This document shows positions 8,470-16,916 of a stretch of 64,000 nucleotides of DNA, one piece after another; the first letter of the stretch is position 1, and each line of letters begins with the position of its first letter. Position numbers and translations under genes: made by a program. Under the pieces are notes generated by a model. The model was not told the origin of the DNA and searched no databases. It saw only the letters and a program-made list of their open reading frames with translations. The DNA lies in contig SVPA01000005.1 of the NCBI GenBank assembly GCA_015066085.1, forward strand, positions 1 to 64,000, read 5' to 3'. The DNA comes from Oscillospiraceae bacterium. GTDB taxonomy: Bacteria > Bacillota > Clostridia > Oscillospirales > Acutalibacteraceae.

Positions 8470-9178
8470 AACCGATATCGGAAGACGCCGTGAGATAAAT
8501 CAGGACGCTTTTTATACGGGCGAGTTTGATAACGGAGCCGTTTTTGCTGTTGTTTGCGACGGCATGGGAGGTGCAAACGGCGGGGAAATGGCTAGTCAAA
8601 AGGCGGCAACCCTTATTTCAGAGTATATTGTAAAATCATATTCCCCTAAAATGAACTCGGTAGCAATAGAAAATCTTTTACGGGCAGCGGTAGATTCGGC
8701 AAATACCGAAATTTTCGATTTTTCTCATTCGGATGACAAGTATAAAGGAATGGGAACAACCACAGTAGTTGCTTTTGTTATTGATAATCTTGCTCACATA
8801 GTTCATGTAGGAGACAGCCGTGCATATTTTATAAGTGCGGGAGATATTGAACAAATAACCGTCGACCATTCAATGGTTCAGGCGATGGTGCACAACGGGG
8901 AAATAAGCGTGGAGGAAGCGAAAACTCACCCCCAGAAGAATATAATTACCCGTGCAATAGGTGCCAAAGAAACGGTTATGTGCGACTATAATATTGTGTT
9001 AAAACCGGAAAATACGGTGCTTCTCATCTGTACCGACGGATTAACCAATCTTGTAAATGAAGAAGACATATTTAAAACGGTAAAAAATTACGAGCCTAAA
9101 GACGCTGTTAATAAACTTGTTGATATGGCAAATTTAGCGGGTGGCTTGGATAACATAACAGCAGTACTAATCTACTAA
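8453..9178 (+). CDS. prpC: PP2C-type serine/threonine phosphatase (PrpC/Stp)
   Basis: A 241-residue metal-dependent phosphatase that opposes the PASTA kinase encoded next. Seen: N-terminal TDIGRRREINQDAF, CDGMGG (metal-binding Asp, about 37-42), GMGTTTVVAF, HVGDSRAY and the C-terminal CTDGLTN and DNITAVL motifs. ATG 8453 is chosen over an ATG at 8429 because GGAGGGG lies 7 nt ahead and the family begins at this point. It is cytosolic. The rlmN-prpC-prkC-rsgA order is conserved in Firmicutes. Confidence 0.95.
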   Translation: MKIYSKTDIGRRREINQDAFYTGEFDNGAVFAVVCDGMGGANGGEMASQKAATLISEYIVKSYSPKMNSVAIENLLRAAVDSANTEIFDFSHSDDKYKGMGTTTVVAFVIDNLAHIVHVGDSRAYFISAGDIEQITVDHSMVQAMVHNGEISVEEAKTHPQKNIITRAIGAKETVMCDYNIVLKPENTVLLICTDGLTNLVNEEDIFKTVKNYEPKDAVNKLVDMANLAGGLDNITAVLIY

Positions 9179-9220
9179 TTACAGTTCATACAGCCTAAAA
9201 GGCGGATAAGGATGGTTTTT

Positions 9221-11212
9221 ATGGATAAATATGTAGGAAAGAGACTTGACGGTCGGTACGAAATACAGGAAATTGTCGGTATAGGCGGCATGGCCGTTGT
9301 ATACAAGGCATACGATAATCTTGAAAATAAAACGGTTGCTATTAAAATACTTAAGGAAGAATACACCAAAAACGATGAATTCCTCCGCCGTTTTAAAAAC
9401 GAATCAAAGGCTATTGCGGTACTTTCTCACCCCAATGTTGTTAAAGTCTTTGATGTAAGTTTCGGCGACCTTATTCAATATATCGTTATGGAATATATCG
9501 ACGGAATTACCCTTAAAGAGCATATTGAACAAAGCGGACCTCTTTCTTGGAGCGAAGCCGTTCACTTTACTTTGCAAATTCTCCGTGGACTTCAGCACGC
9601 TCACGATAAGGGTGTAGTTCACAGGGATATTAAGCCACAGAACATTATGGTTCTGCCCGACGGAGTAATTAAGGTTGCCGATTTTGGAATTGCCCGTTTC
9701 GCAAGAAGCGAACAGGAAACAATAACCGATAAGGCAATCGGTTCGGTTCATTATATCAGTCCCGAACAGGCAAAGGGCGAAAAAACCGACGAAAAGGCCG
9801 ATATATACTCGGTTGGCGTAATGCTGTATGAAATGTTAACGGGAATTCGTCCCTTCCAAGCGGAGAGTGCCGTTTCGGTTGCCATTATGCAACTTCAAAA
9901 AGAGCCTACGCTGCCCCGTGATATCAATGGTTCAATACCTTTAGGTCTTGAACAAATAACAATGCACGCAATGCAAAAGGATACAACCCGTCGCTATAAA
10001 TCTGCGGCAGAAATGCTCTGTGACCTTGAGGCTTTCAAGAAAAATCCCGCAATTAGTTTTGATTATGACTGTTTTGTTGACGATTCTCCTACGAAATATA
10101 TTGATACTGTAGGAGTAAAAGTTGATAAGAAAGAAAAACCGCAAAAAGAAGAAGGAAGCAAGAAAAACCGAATCATACCGATTCTTTTTGGTATTACAAT
10201 AACCTTTGTGTTAGCGCTTATTATCCTTTTTGGCTGGCTTGCCGTAAGTCTTGGTATGTTCAATTTCGGTGGTAAAGATAAGAATGAAGAAATAAAACTT
10301 CCAACCTTTATAGGAATGACTCAGGACGAAGTTTTGAGCAATACCAAGTATAAAAAGGATTATGAGTTTGAGGTTGATTCAACCTATAACTCGGACTATG
10401 AAAAGGGGGTTGTTTGCAACCAGAAACCCGACCCCGGAACCTATGTAAAATCAGGTCAAAAGGTTACAATAACGGTTAGTATGGGTAAAAAACTCGTCTC
10501 CTTGCCCGATGTTTATAAAAAGGCGGAGGAACATGCCAAAACTCAACTCGAAGATGCAGGTTTTCTTCCTAAAAAGATAAAGGTTGTCTACGAAGAAAGT
10601 GCGGATGTCGAAAAGGGATATATCATAAGAACAGAACCCTATGCTGGAGCAGAGGTTGCTACCGACAGCGAGGTAACCCTTTATGTAAGTTCGGGCGCTC
10701 CCAAGAATCTTATTAAGTTCCCCAAGGTGCTCGGAGCCCATAGGGATGAAGTTGAAGGAATACTTAACTTTAATGGCCTTAAACTCGGCGAAGTAACTGA
10801 ACAGTATTCAAACGACTATCCAAAGGGTTATGTCTGTGCTACCAACCCTGACGCCAAAGAAACCGAGCAGATAGGAAAGGGAAGCACGGTAGACATCGTT
10901 ATCAGTAAGGGTAAAATTCCTAAAGCCGGCTTCACAATAACACTTCCTAAATATCAGAGCACTGATATGGTTGAAGTTTCCCTTATGTGTGACGGAAAAA
11001 CCCTTAGCGGCTCAACAGGCACAGCAAATTTTGGTGGTGAGAGTTCGGTTACCTATCAATTTGAAAATATTTTAGTAGACTCAATTCCCCAGACTGTAGT
11101 TGTTAATTATTACAGTGCGGCTATCGGTAATGTTGAAATGATAAGGATTAAATTTACCGATATTAAACAAAGCGGTAATGAGTATATCCTTTCTTATCAA
11201 ACGGTGTCTTAA
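9221..11212 (+). CDS. prkC: PASTA-domain Ser/Thr protein kinase
   Basis: A membrane kinase of 663 residues that senses muropeptides or lipid II and controls growth and germination in relatives. Kinase domain (about 10-270) with Gly-rich loop GIGGMAVVY, VAIK lysine, HRDIKPQN catalytic loop and DFG. A charged juxtamembrane stretch precedes one membrane helix (about 318-342). The external part has three PASTA repeats (starting near LPTFIGMT, LPDVYKKA and FPKVLGAH) and a C-terminal beta-rich extension of about 95 residues that is not PASTA. ATG 9221 is chosen because the GGATAAGG site is 9 nt away; the ATG at 9212 would touch it. Confidence 0.95.
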   Translation: MDKYVGKRLDGRYEIQEIVGIGGMAVVYKAYDNLENKTVAIKILKEEYTKNDEFLRRFKNESKAIAVLSHPNVVKVFDVSFGDLIQYIVMEYIDGITLKEHIEQSGPLSWSEAVHFTLQILRGLQHAHDKGVVHRDIKPQNIMVLPDGVIKVADFGIARFARSEQETITDKAIGSVHYISPEQAKGEKTDEKADIYSVGVMLYEMLTGIRPFQAESAVSVAIMQLQKEPTLPRDINGSIPLGLEQITMHAMQKDTTRRYKSAAEMLCDLEAFKKNPAISFDYDCFVDDSPTKYIDTVGVKVDKKEKPQKEEGSKKNRIIPILFGITITFVLALIILFGWLAVSLGMFNFGGKDKNEEIKLPTFIGMTQDEVLSNTKYKKDYEFEVDSTYNSDYEKGVVCNQKPDPGTYVKSGQKVTITVSMGKKLVSLPDVYKKAEEHAKTQLEDAGFLPKKIKVVYEESADVEKGYIIRTEPYAGAEVATDSEVTLYVSSGAPKNLIKFPKVLGAHRDEVEGILNFNGLKLGEVTEQYSNDYPKGYVCATNPDAKETEQIGKGSTVDIVISKGKIPKAGFTITLPKYQSTDMVEVSLMCDGKTLSGSTGTANFGGESSVTYQFENILVDSIPQTVVVNYYSAAIGNVEMIRIKFTDIKQSGNEYILSYQTVS

Positions 11213-11215
11213 AAT

Positions 11216-12094
11216 ATGACAGGACTTATTGTTAAGGCACTTTCGGGTTTTTACTATGTTGAAACCGAAAAGGGAATAATTGAGTGTAAGGCAAGAGGAA
11301 AATTTAAAAGTGCGGGTCAGACCCCTTTGGTAGGCGACAGGGTAGAAATATCTGTTTTAGGCAAACAAGGCACTGTCGACAAAATCTGTGAGCGTAAAAA
11401 TATGCTCTTTCGTCCGCCACTTGCAAATATTGATAAACTATTTATCGTTTCTTCTTCTGTTACCCCTGCACCTAACACCTTGCTGATAGACAGAATGACG
11501 GCAATCTGCGAATATAAGGGTATAAAGCCCGTTATACTGTTTAACAAGAATGACCTTGAAGATGTCAGCAGTTGGTGTAATATTTATAAAAATGCAGGTT
11601 ATAAAACTATTGCCTGTTCGGCTGTAAAGGGCGAGGGAATCGGTGAAATAAGGGAGGAACTCAAAGACTGCATCTCTGCCTTTACGGGAAATTCGGGAGC
11701 AGGAAAATCAAGCCTTTTGAACATAATCTTTCCAAATCTTGAACTTTCTACGGGGGAAGTCAGCAGTAAACTCGGCAGAGGCCGTCATACCACACGGCAT
11801 ACTGAACTTTTTTGTCATAGTTTCGGCGGTTATGTTGCCGATACGCCGGGTTTCTCCTCTTTAGAGGCGGATAAAGATGACCTTAATTTCAAAGAATCTT
11901 TAAGCGGTCTTTTCCCCGAATTTTCAGCCTTTGCTTCTGACTGTCGTTTTACCGACTGTGCTCATATTGGAGAAAAAGGCTGTGCGGTATGTCGGGCGGT
12001 TGAAAACCAAGAAATCGAAAGAACCCGCTACGCTTCCTATAAAACCGTTTATGATGAACTTAAAGATGTAAAAGCCTGGAATATCAGAAAGTAA
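11216..12094 (+). CDS. rsgA: ribosome small subunit-dependent GTPase RsgA
   Basis: A circularly permuted GTPase that checks 30S maturation. In the 292 residues: N-terminal OB fold (about 1-70); G4 motif FNKND; then P-loop GNSGAGKSS (about 158-166); switch region GRHTTRHTE; G3 DTPGF; and a zinc site with CRFTDCAHIGEKGCAV. It starts 3 nt after prkC and is the last gene before a strong terminator. In Bacillus rpe and thiN follow; here they are absent, but spoVM still lies just downstream. Confidence 0.95.
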   Translation: MTGLIVKALSGFYYVETEKGIIECKARGKFKSAGQTPLVGDRVEISVLGKQGTVDKICERKNMLFRPPLANIDKLFIVSSSVTPAPNTLLIDRMTAICEYKGIKPVILFNKNDLEDVSSWCNIYKNAGYKTIACSAVKGEGIGEIREELKDCISAFTGNSGAGKSSLLNIIFPNLELSTGEVSSKLGRGRHTTRHTELFCHSFGGYVADTPGFSSLEADKDDLNFKESLSGLFPEFSAFASDCRFTDCAHIGEKGCAVCRAVENQEIERTRYASYKTVYDELKDVKAWNIRK

Positions 12095-12095
12095 T

Positions 12096-12132
12096 AAAAG
12101 GGTCAGTCAAAGTTTTTTGACTGACCCTTTTT
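12096..12132 (+). terminator. rho-independent terminator after rsgA
   Basis: A 15-bp perfect stem (12096-12110 with 12117-12131) with a 6-nt loop; the 3' arm ends in Ts. It closes the operon that starts near 237. Confidence 0.9.
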
Positions 12133-12172
12133 GTAACCTTTTTTAAAGTCTAAAATATAATGTATTAGGCAG

Positions 12173-12367
12173 TTGGTAAATAACTTTCGGGGCGGTGGTT
12201 GTATCAGAAAGAGAAGAAATAATAGGATAAACAAAGGCGGATTTTTGATAGCCGCCTTCGGAGCAGGACTTATGTTGGCGTTTTTTCTGCCACTTAGATG
12301 GTTGGTAGTCATACTTGCCGTAGCGGTTATAATACTTGGACTGTCTTGCGCAAAAATCTGCTGTTAG
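12173..12367 (+). CDS. small membrane protein upstream of spoVM, unknown function
   Basis: A reading frame of up to 64 codons (TTG start at 12173; the true start is uncertain, and a shorter form from TTG near 12245 is possible). The product has an Arg-rich N-terminus (RKRRNNR) and one or two hydrophobic segments (about residues 24-44 and 46-62), ending in Cys residues (CAKICC). It lies 10 nt before spoVM and shares its transcript. A weak promoter may lie at 12130-12161 (TTGTAA, 19 nt, TATAAT). I do not recognise the family. Given its place it may be sporulation-linked, but that is only guilt by association. Confidence 0.5.
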   Translation: MVNNFRGGGCIRKRRNNRINKGGFLIAAFGAGLMLAFFLPLRWLVVILAVAVIILGLSCAKICC

Positions 12368-12377
12368 GAGGGTTTAT

Positions 12378-12464
12378 ATGAAGGTGGTACTGGTTAAAAG
12401 TCCGAAGATACTCAGCGGTTTTTTAAGACTTATTTTCAGAGTTAAAAAGGCAGATAACGAATAA
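12378..12464 (+). CDS. spoVM: stage V sporulation protein SpoVM
   Basis: A 28-residue protein starting MKVVLVKSPKILSGFLR. It aligns with Bacillus SpoVM over the shared pattern MK, then K-x-PK-x-L-x-G, then R about three residues on. SpoVM is an amphipathic helix that recognises the positively curved forespore membrane and anchors SpoIVA. Synteny supports the call: in Bacillus spoVM also lies just downstream of prpC-prkC-rsgA. A textbook TAGGAGGG ribosome site (12365-12372) precedes the ATG and a terminator follows. Its partner SpoIVA is encoded at 55847. The gene is below usual length cut-offs and easily missed. Confidence 0.85.
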   Translation: MKVVLVKSPKILSGFLRLIFRVKKADNE

Positions 12465-12482
12465 TTACATAAATTTTATCAG

Positions 12483-12514
12483 AAAAAAGCCGAAGAACAA
12501 TCTTCGGCTTTTTT
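12483..12514 (+). terminator. rho-independent terminator after spoVM
   Basis: A perfect 14-bp stem (12483-12496 with 12501-12514) with a 4-nt loop, A-run before and T-run at the end of the 3' arm. Confidence 0.9.
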
Positions 12515-12576
12515 CATATTTTCATTAAATTCATAATATACTGTACTGTGCAATCAAAGAAAAAAGGAGAACCATT

Positions 12577-14106
12577 ATGGATATTAACATTACAAAGCAT
12601 AGAATAAAAACAGAAGAATCTCTTTTTTGCGAGTCGGCTGAGGTGCCTTTTGAAAGCACCATAACTACTGTGAACTCTTCTGGCATAAGGCGAATTCTTA
12701 AATGCTGTCATAAGGCTTCGGTTACCTCTAAAAATGCGTCTGACAGAACGGTCACGGTAGAGGGTACCGTAATGATATGTGTAATCTATCTCGATGAGGA
12801 TAACTGTATTCATAGCGCTGAACACGCTGTGCCTTATACAAAAGTTATTGAAGCCGATAAAGATTTAAATATGGGCGAAGTTTGGGCCGAAATAACCGAC
12901 GAAAAGGCGTCTTGTAAAATTTGCGACAACGGAATAAGTGTTAGCGGCACACTGTGTCTGTCTGTTTGCGTAAAAACCTTTACTGAAAACGAAGTAATAT
13001 GTGATATCGACTGTAAGTCTATTGAACAGTTAAGTTCGCTCACAGGGGTTACTCTGCCTATGGGAAGGGGAGAAAAGAACCTTATTGTAGAGGAAGAAAT
13101 TTCGGTTGGAAACGGTCAGCCGTCGGTTGAACACCTTATAAGACAAAACGCCTGTGCCGTTGTCGATGAAGTAAAGATAATAAGCGGAAAGGTTATGGTT
13201 AAAGGTACGGTCAAGGTTTATGTGCTTTATCTGCCCGAAGAGTCAACTCGTCCCCAGAGTTTTGAAGACAGTTTCCCGTTTAGTCAACTTGTTGATGTCG
13301 ACGGTGTAACAGATGACTGCAAGTGCGACTGTAAGGCGACTGTCCTCTTTTGCGACCTGACTCCAAGGGTGTCAAATGATGACGACATAAGAGCCTTTGC
13401 GGTTGCTATTAAACTGAATGTTTCGGTAAAGGCTTACTGCGACAGCGATATTCCTGTTATTTTAGATGCCTATTCAACATCAGGCGGGTGCCGTGTTGAA
13501 AGAAACGAAATACTTTTCAAAAAAATTCAAGAAAATGTAAACGAACGATTTATCACCAAAAAGAATCTTGAATTTACCGACGGGGCAATCGGTTCGGTAA
13601 TTGATATGTGGTGCGAAATCAAAAACGCTTCTTACAAGTTTGAGAATAAAACACTCAAAATCAGCGGTACAATAACAGTAAATCTTCTAGCCTTTGATTG
13701 CGACGGAGTCCCTGCTTGTTATGAGCGTCCGATTGACTTTGAATATATTTACACCCCAAAAGCCGAACTATCTTCTCCAAGTGCAGTGTTTAATATGACG
13801 GTTGCCCACTGTTCTTATACTATAACGGGCGCAAACACCCTTTCGGTTGCGGTTGAACCTCAGGTTGAAGCAACCATTTACGATAACATAAAACGACTTG
13901 TTCTTACCGACCTTGCTAAAGACGACTCGGTTGAAGATAAGGTTTCAAGAGCAAGTAGCATAGTTCTCTATTTTGCCGAAGCAGGCGAGGCTATCTGGGA
14001 TATTGCCCGCCGTTATAACAGCAGCGTAAAGGAAATTAAAGAACTCAATATGGTTGCCGATGATGTGCTTAAAGAAAACCGTAAGTTCATAATTCCAACA
14101 AAATAA
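12577..14106 (+). CDS. SPOCS (DUF3794) and LysM domain spore-coat-type protein
   Basis: A 509-residue protein with repeated beta-rich SPOCS/DUF3794 modules (about 35-140, 165-280 and 310-440) and a C-terminal LysM peptidoglycan-binding domain (about 462-507: EAIWDIARRYNSSVKEIKELN, split here only by description, ending FIIPTK). This architecture is typical of clostridial coat or cortex-associated proteins made during sporulation. There is no signal peptide, as expected for a protein deposited from the mother cell cytoplasm. It has an AAAAGGAG ribosome site and lies directly after spoVM, separated by a terminator, so it is transcribed separately. The individual function is unknown. Confidence 0.85.
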   Translation: MDINITKHRIKTEESLFCESAEVPFESTITTVNSSGIRRILKCCHKASVTSKNASDRTVTVEGTVMICVIYLDEDNCIHSAEHAVPYTKVIEADKDLNMGEVWAEITDEKASCKICDNGISVSGTLCLSVCVKTFTENEVICDIDCKSIEQLSSLTGVTLPMGRGEKNLIVEEEISVGNGQPSVEHLIRQNACAVVDEVKIISGKVMVKGTVKVYVLYLPEESTRPQSFEDSFPFSQLVDVDGVTDDCKCDCKATVLFCDLTPRVSNDDDIRAFAVAIKLNVSVKAYCDSDIPVILDAYSTSGGCRVERNEILFKKIQENVNERFITKKNLEFTDGAIGSVIDMWCEIKNASYKFENKTLKISGTITVNLLAFDCDGVPACYERPIDFEYIYTPKAELSSPSAVFNMTVAHCSYTITGANTLSVAVEPQVEATIYDNIKRLVLTDLAKDDSVEDKVSRASSIVLYFAEAGEAIWDIARRYNSSVKEIKELNMVADDVLKENRKFIIPTK

Positions 14107-14107
14107 C

Positions 14108-14146
14108 AAAAAATCTGTACGCATTTTTACTGCGTACAGATTTTTT
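14108..14146. terminator. bidirectional terminator between the SPOCS gene and ogg
   Basis: A perfect 16-bp inverted repeat (14108-14123 with 14131-14146) with A-run and T-run at the ends. It ends the plus-strand SPOCS gene and the minus-strand glycosylase gene, whose TAA lies in the repeat. Confidence 0.9.
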
Positions 14147-14975
14147 ATATTTCAAGTTTTGTCATTCTTGCAAAGTGGAAAATATACTGCTGTGCAATTC
14201 CTGCATACTCGGCAGCGCAAGAGGGAAGTTCGCCGTCAAAGAGTGTTACCATAGCCTTTTTTATCCATACATCTTTTGGAAAAGCCTCAATTTTGTTAAG
14301 ACCGAAAAGAAGGGTACAGTCAGCAACCTTTTCGCCGACACCGTATATGGTCATAAGTTTTTGCCGTGCAACAGTTATGTCCTCACTTTTTAGTGCCTCA
14401 AGGTCAATTTCACCGTTTGCAACCTTGTTTGCGGCGTCAAGTATATATTTTGCCCGAAATCCGCTTTTAAGCACCGCAAGGTCGTCAAGGGTTAAAGAGG
14501 AAATTTTTTTAGCCGAGGGAAAGGAGTAAAAACCGTCAGTAATCTCGTCCCCAAAATTACTGCAAAGCCTATCAATAATGCCTTTAATTCGAGGTATGTT
14601 GTTGTTTTGTGAGATGATAAATGAGCAAAGGGCCTCCCAAGGCTCTTGCCTTAAGATTCTTATACCGTTTGCAAACCCTGCCGCTTTTTTAAGAACTTCG
14701 TTTTGAGAAAGTACCGAAATTATTAAAGCATAATCTCTCTCAAGGTCAAAATAGTCTTGCCAAACGCCTTCAAAGGTTGCTTTATCGGTGTCGTAAAGGG
14801 TAACTTTTGACCCGTCTATTCCTATTTTAAGATATTTTCCAAAGGCAACCCCCTGCCATATATCCGGCTCTTTTTCCTGCCAACGAAAGGCCTGACCGCA
14901 GTCAAGGGTTTCCTTAAGAGAAAACTCGGTTACTTCGGTTAAAACAATGTTATCACCGACTTGTTGTACTATCAT
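14145..14975 (-). CDS. ogg: 8-oxoguanine DNA glycosylase/AP lyase (OGG1 type)
   Basis: A 276-residue base-excision repair enzyme that removes 8-oxoguanine. The N-terminal OGG domain holds ETLDCGQAFRWQ (about 24-35). The helix-hairpin-helix GPD part includes ISQNNNIPRIKGII, the hairpin GVGEKVADC with the presumed catalytic Lys (about 232), and the following Asp in FPKDVWIKKAM. It is a eukaryotic-like OGG rather than MutM, as is common in Clostridia. It is encoded alone on the minus strand, convergent with the SPOCS gene. Confidence 0.9.
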   Translation of the reverse strand: MIVQQVGDNIVLTEVTEFSLKETLDCGQAFRWQEKEPDIWQGVAFGKYLKIGIDGSKVTLYDTDKATFEGVWQDYFDLERDYALIISVLSQNEVLKKAAGFANGIRILRQEPWEALCSFIISQNNNIPRIKGIIDRLCSNFGDEITDGFYSFPSAKKISSLTLDDLAVLKSGFRAKYILDAANKVANGEIDLEALKSEDITVARQKLMTIYGVGEKVADCTLLFGLNKIEAFPKDVWIKKAMVTLFDGELPSCAAEYAGIAQQYIFHFARMTKLEI

Positions 14976-15053
14976 ATCCTGTCACCCATTGTAATTTTAC
15001 CAAAAGAGTGATATAATTTCAATAAATACTTAAGTTTACGGAGTTAGTAAAAT

Positions 15054-15737
15054 ATGAGAGAAGATATTTGCACAATACCTATAAGCGAAGCCTTTGAGGA
15101 AAATGACGGCTGTCCTATCTGCCGTATGTACGAAACGGTTGAAGAAAGAATTATTGAGTATATAATGGGCGCCGCAATGATGGAACCCGATATTAGAATT
15201 GAAACAAACCGTCTGGGATTCTGTGAAAAACATTTAAGCAAAATGTATTCACGACGCGGAAAACTTCAACTCGCACTAATGCTTGAAACCCACACAAAGG
15301 AACTTCACCGCTCTGTTTTCAAAAAGGCAACTCTGTCCCCTAAATTTAAGAAAGCCGAAAAGGCAGAGGCTAAAAGATGCACCTGTTTTGTCTGCGAGAA
15401 AATAGATTGGGGCTTTAAGCGTATGACCGATACAATCTATAGAACCTATGAAACCGACCGAGATTTCAGGGAACTTTTTGAGAGTCAAGATATGTTCTGT
15501 TTAGAGCATTATTCAATGCTGACCTCTGGATGTGCAAAAAAGATGAAACGCTATGGCTTTGAGTTTACCTCTGTTTTGGAGGAAAAAACGGGCAACTATT
15601 TAGAAAGCCTTTCTGCCGACCTTAAGAAATACTGCTCAATGTTTGATTATAGAAATTCAGGGGCTGATGCCGATTGGGGCAACTCAAAGGACTCAATAGA
15701 GCGCACAATAGAATTTTTAACGGGTCATAGGCTATAA
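15054..15737 (+). CDS. DUF6062 family Cys-rich protein
   Basis: A 227-residue cytosolic protein of unknown function that I recognise as the DUF6062 type found across Clostridia. It shows a CPIC pair (residues 20-23) followed by FCEKH (about 62-66), then a second CFVC pair (about 109-112) followed by FCLEH (about 148-152). The same CxxC...CxxH order occurs twice with similar spacing, suggesting an internal duplication and two zinc sites. That is an inference from the pattern. A short AGTTAGT stretch is the only ribosome-site candidate. No neighbour clarifies its role. Confidence 0.7.
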   Translation: MREDICTIPISEAFEENDGCPICRMYETVEERIIEYIMGAAMMEPDIRIETNRLGFCEKHLSKMYSRRGKLQLALMLETHTKELHRSVFKKATLSPKFKKAEKAEAKRCTCFVCEKIDWGFKRMTDTIYRTYETDRDFRELFESQDMFCLEHYSMLTSGCAKKMKRYGFEFTSVLEEKTGNYLESLSADLKKYCSMFDYRNSGADADWGNSKDSIERTIEFLTGHRL

Positions 15738-15804
15738 AACTGAATATTTTTTCAATATTTTGTCAAAAATATTAGCGTCTACAAGGAAAAAAGAGGTGCT
15801 GAAA

Positions 15805-16089
15805 ATGCTTAAAGGCGTAAACCGACAGATTATTGAAATTAACGATACCGGTAATAGTTATTTTGAAAAAGCGCTGCTTTTTGTAACGCCCGGGAGAAGC
15901 GACACCCCCGAAGCCGAACTCAGATTACAGGCTAAACGCTACCTTGCGAGCCTTTCTCCCGATAAACCTCGGAAGACAAGCCTTCGGCACCGCCACAAAA
16001 TAAAACTTCACAAAAAAATCTTTATAATTTGTGCGTCGGCAATCGGTGTTATTACCGCCGCAGCAATAACAGTTTTGAATATTTTGTAA
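15805..16089 (+). CDS. small hypothetical protein with C-terminal membrane helix
   Basis: A 94-residue protein starting MLKGVNRQIIEIND. ATG 15805 is chosen because AAGAGGTG lies about 8 nt upstream; a TTG at 15760 would extend it with no ribosome site. The N-terminal 70 residues are hydrophilic (ending in an Arg/Lys/His-rich stretch near 65-72) and the last 20 form a hydrophobic helix (IFIICASAIGVITAAAITVL), so it is probably a tail-anchored membrane protein. I recall similar small proteins in Ruminococcaceae but no function. A terminator follows. Confidence 0.65.
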   Translation: MLKGVNRQIIEINDTGNSYFEKALLFVTPGRSDTPEAELRLQAKRYLASLSPDKPRKTSLRHRHKIKLHKKIFIICASAIGVITAAAITVLNIL

Positions 16090-16095
16090 ACACAT

Positions 16096-16128
16096 AACAA
16101 GCAGATGCAAATTTGCTTGTTTTTTTTC
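16096..16128 (+). terminator. rho-independent terminator
   Basis: An 8-bp stem (16096-16103 with 16114-16121) followed by a run of Ts ends the small hypothetical gene. Confidence 0.8.
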
Positions 16129-16181
16129 GCGGTTTATTATATAATTATCTAAATGACAGTGTAATTAAGGAGATTTTTTCT

Positions 16182-16901
16182 GTGGATTATAAATTAAGTC
16201 TTAACCTTTTGGGGAAATATTTAATTTGCCTTTTAATGTGTTTTTTCACCTTCTTTTCTTTTACTGCAATTTTTGCAATGAATACAACTCCCAATGTTAT
16301 CGGTCAACAGGTCGCTGTTTTTGAAACGAAAGAGTCAGAAGAGCCGATTGAAGAATATGCACATTATTATGAGAACGGCGAAGATACAAAAAAAATCGAT
16401 TATGAGAAAAAAGGTTATGTTGTGGTAACGCGTGATATTACGGGTGGTCTTATCGGAACCCCCGCTATAGTGTCAAATACAATTTCACAAATCATCTCGC
16501 TTATTTTCTTTGTAATTATAGTGCCTCGTGTCCTTTATAAAGAGGGAATTGCCGATATTAACCGAGTTTCCTGCGGCAGAGCAAAAGAGGATAAACTTAA
16601 AGGTTTTAAGGCGGGAATACCCCTCGCGGCAATTCAGTTTGTTTCTTGGATTTTATTGATTTTGGCAAAGGTTGGTATATTACAGACGGGTCATATCTTT
16701 TATAAATTTATAAATTATCATATATACGGTATACAGCAGTTAATTTTATTAAATACAAACGACCCAACAAAGATACCTGTTTGGAGTCTTTGTGTAGCCC
16801 TTCTACCCGTGATAATTACCTTGCTTGTCTGCTTTATAACCTATCTACTCGGTTACAAAGATATAAACATCTACGACAAACTCGTTTATAAAAAGAAATA
16901 A
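16182..16901 (+). CDS. integral membrane protein, unknown function
   Basis: The start is GTG 16182, 9 nt after TAAGGAG; this gives 239 residues. Four likely membrane helices lie at about 10-32, 95-118, 145-165 and 205-228. The loop between the first two is long, acidic and probably external (about 33-92, with KESEEPIEEYAHYYENGED). The C-terminus is Lys-rich and cytosolic. I do not recognise the family. It is 15 nt upstream of a DUF624-like gene, so the two probably form a small membrane-protein operon. Confidence 0.65.
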   Translation: MDYKLSLNLLGKYLICLLMCFFTFFSFTAIFAMNTTPNVIGQQVAVFETKESEEPIEEYAHYYENGEDTKKIDYEKKGYVVVTRDITGGLIGTPAIVSNTISQIISLIFFVIIVPRVLYKEGIADINRVSCGRAKEDKLKGFKAGIPLAAIQFVSWILLILAKVGILQTGHIFYKFINYHIYGIQQLILLNTNDPTKIPVWSLCVALLPVIITLLVCFITYLLGYKDINIYDKLVYKKK

Positions 16902-16916
16902 ATTTAGGAGTAAAAA

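Noticed and set aside
12514..12576. Sigma-E promoter in front of the SPOCS gene
   Set aside because: TCATATTT and ATA-rich boxes occur, but the spacing to a CATA-type -10 box is wrong.
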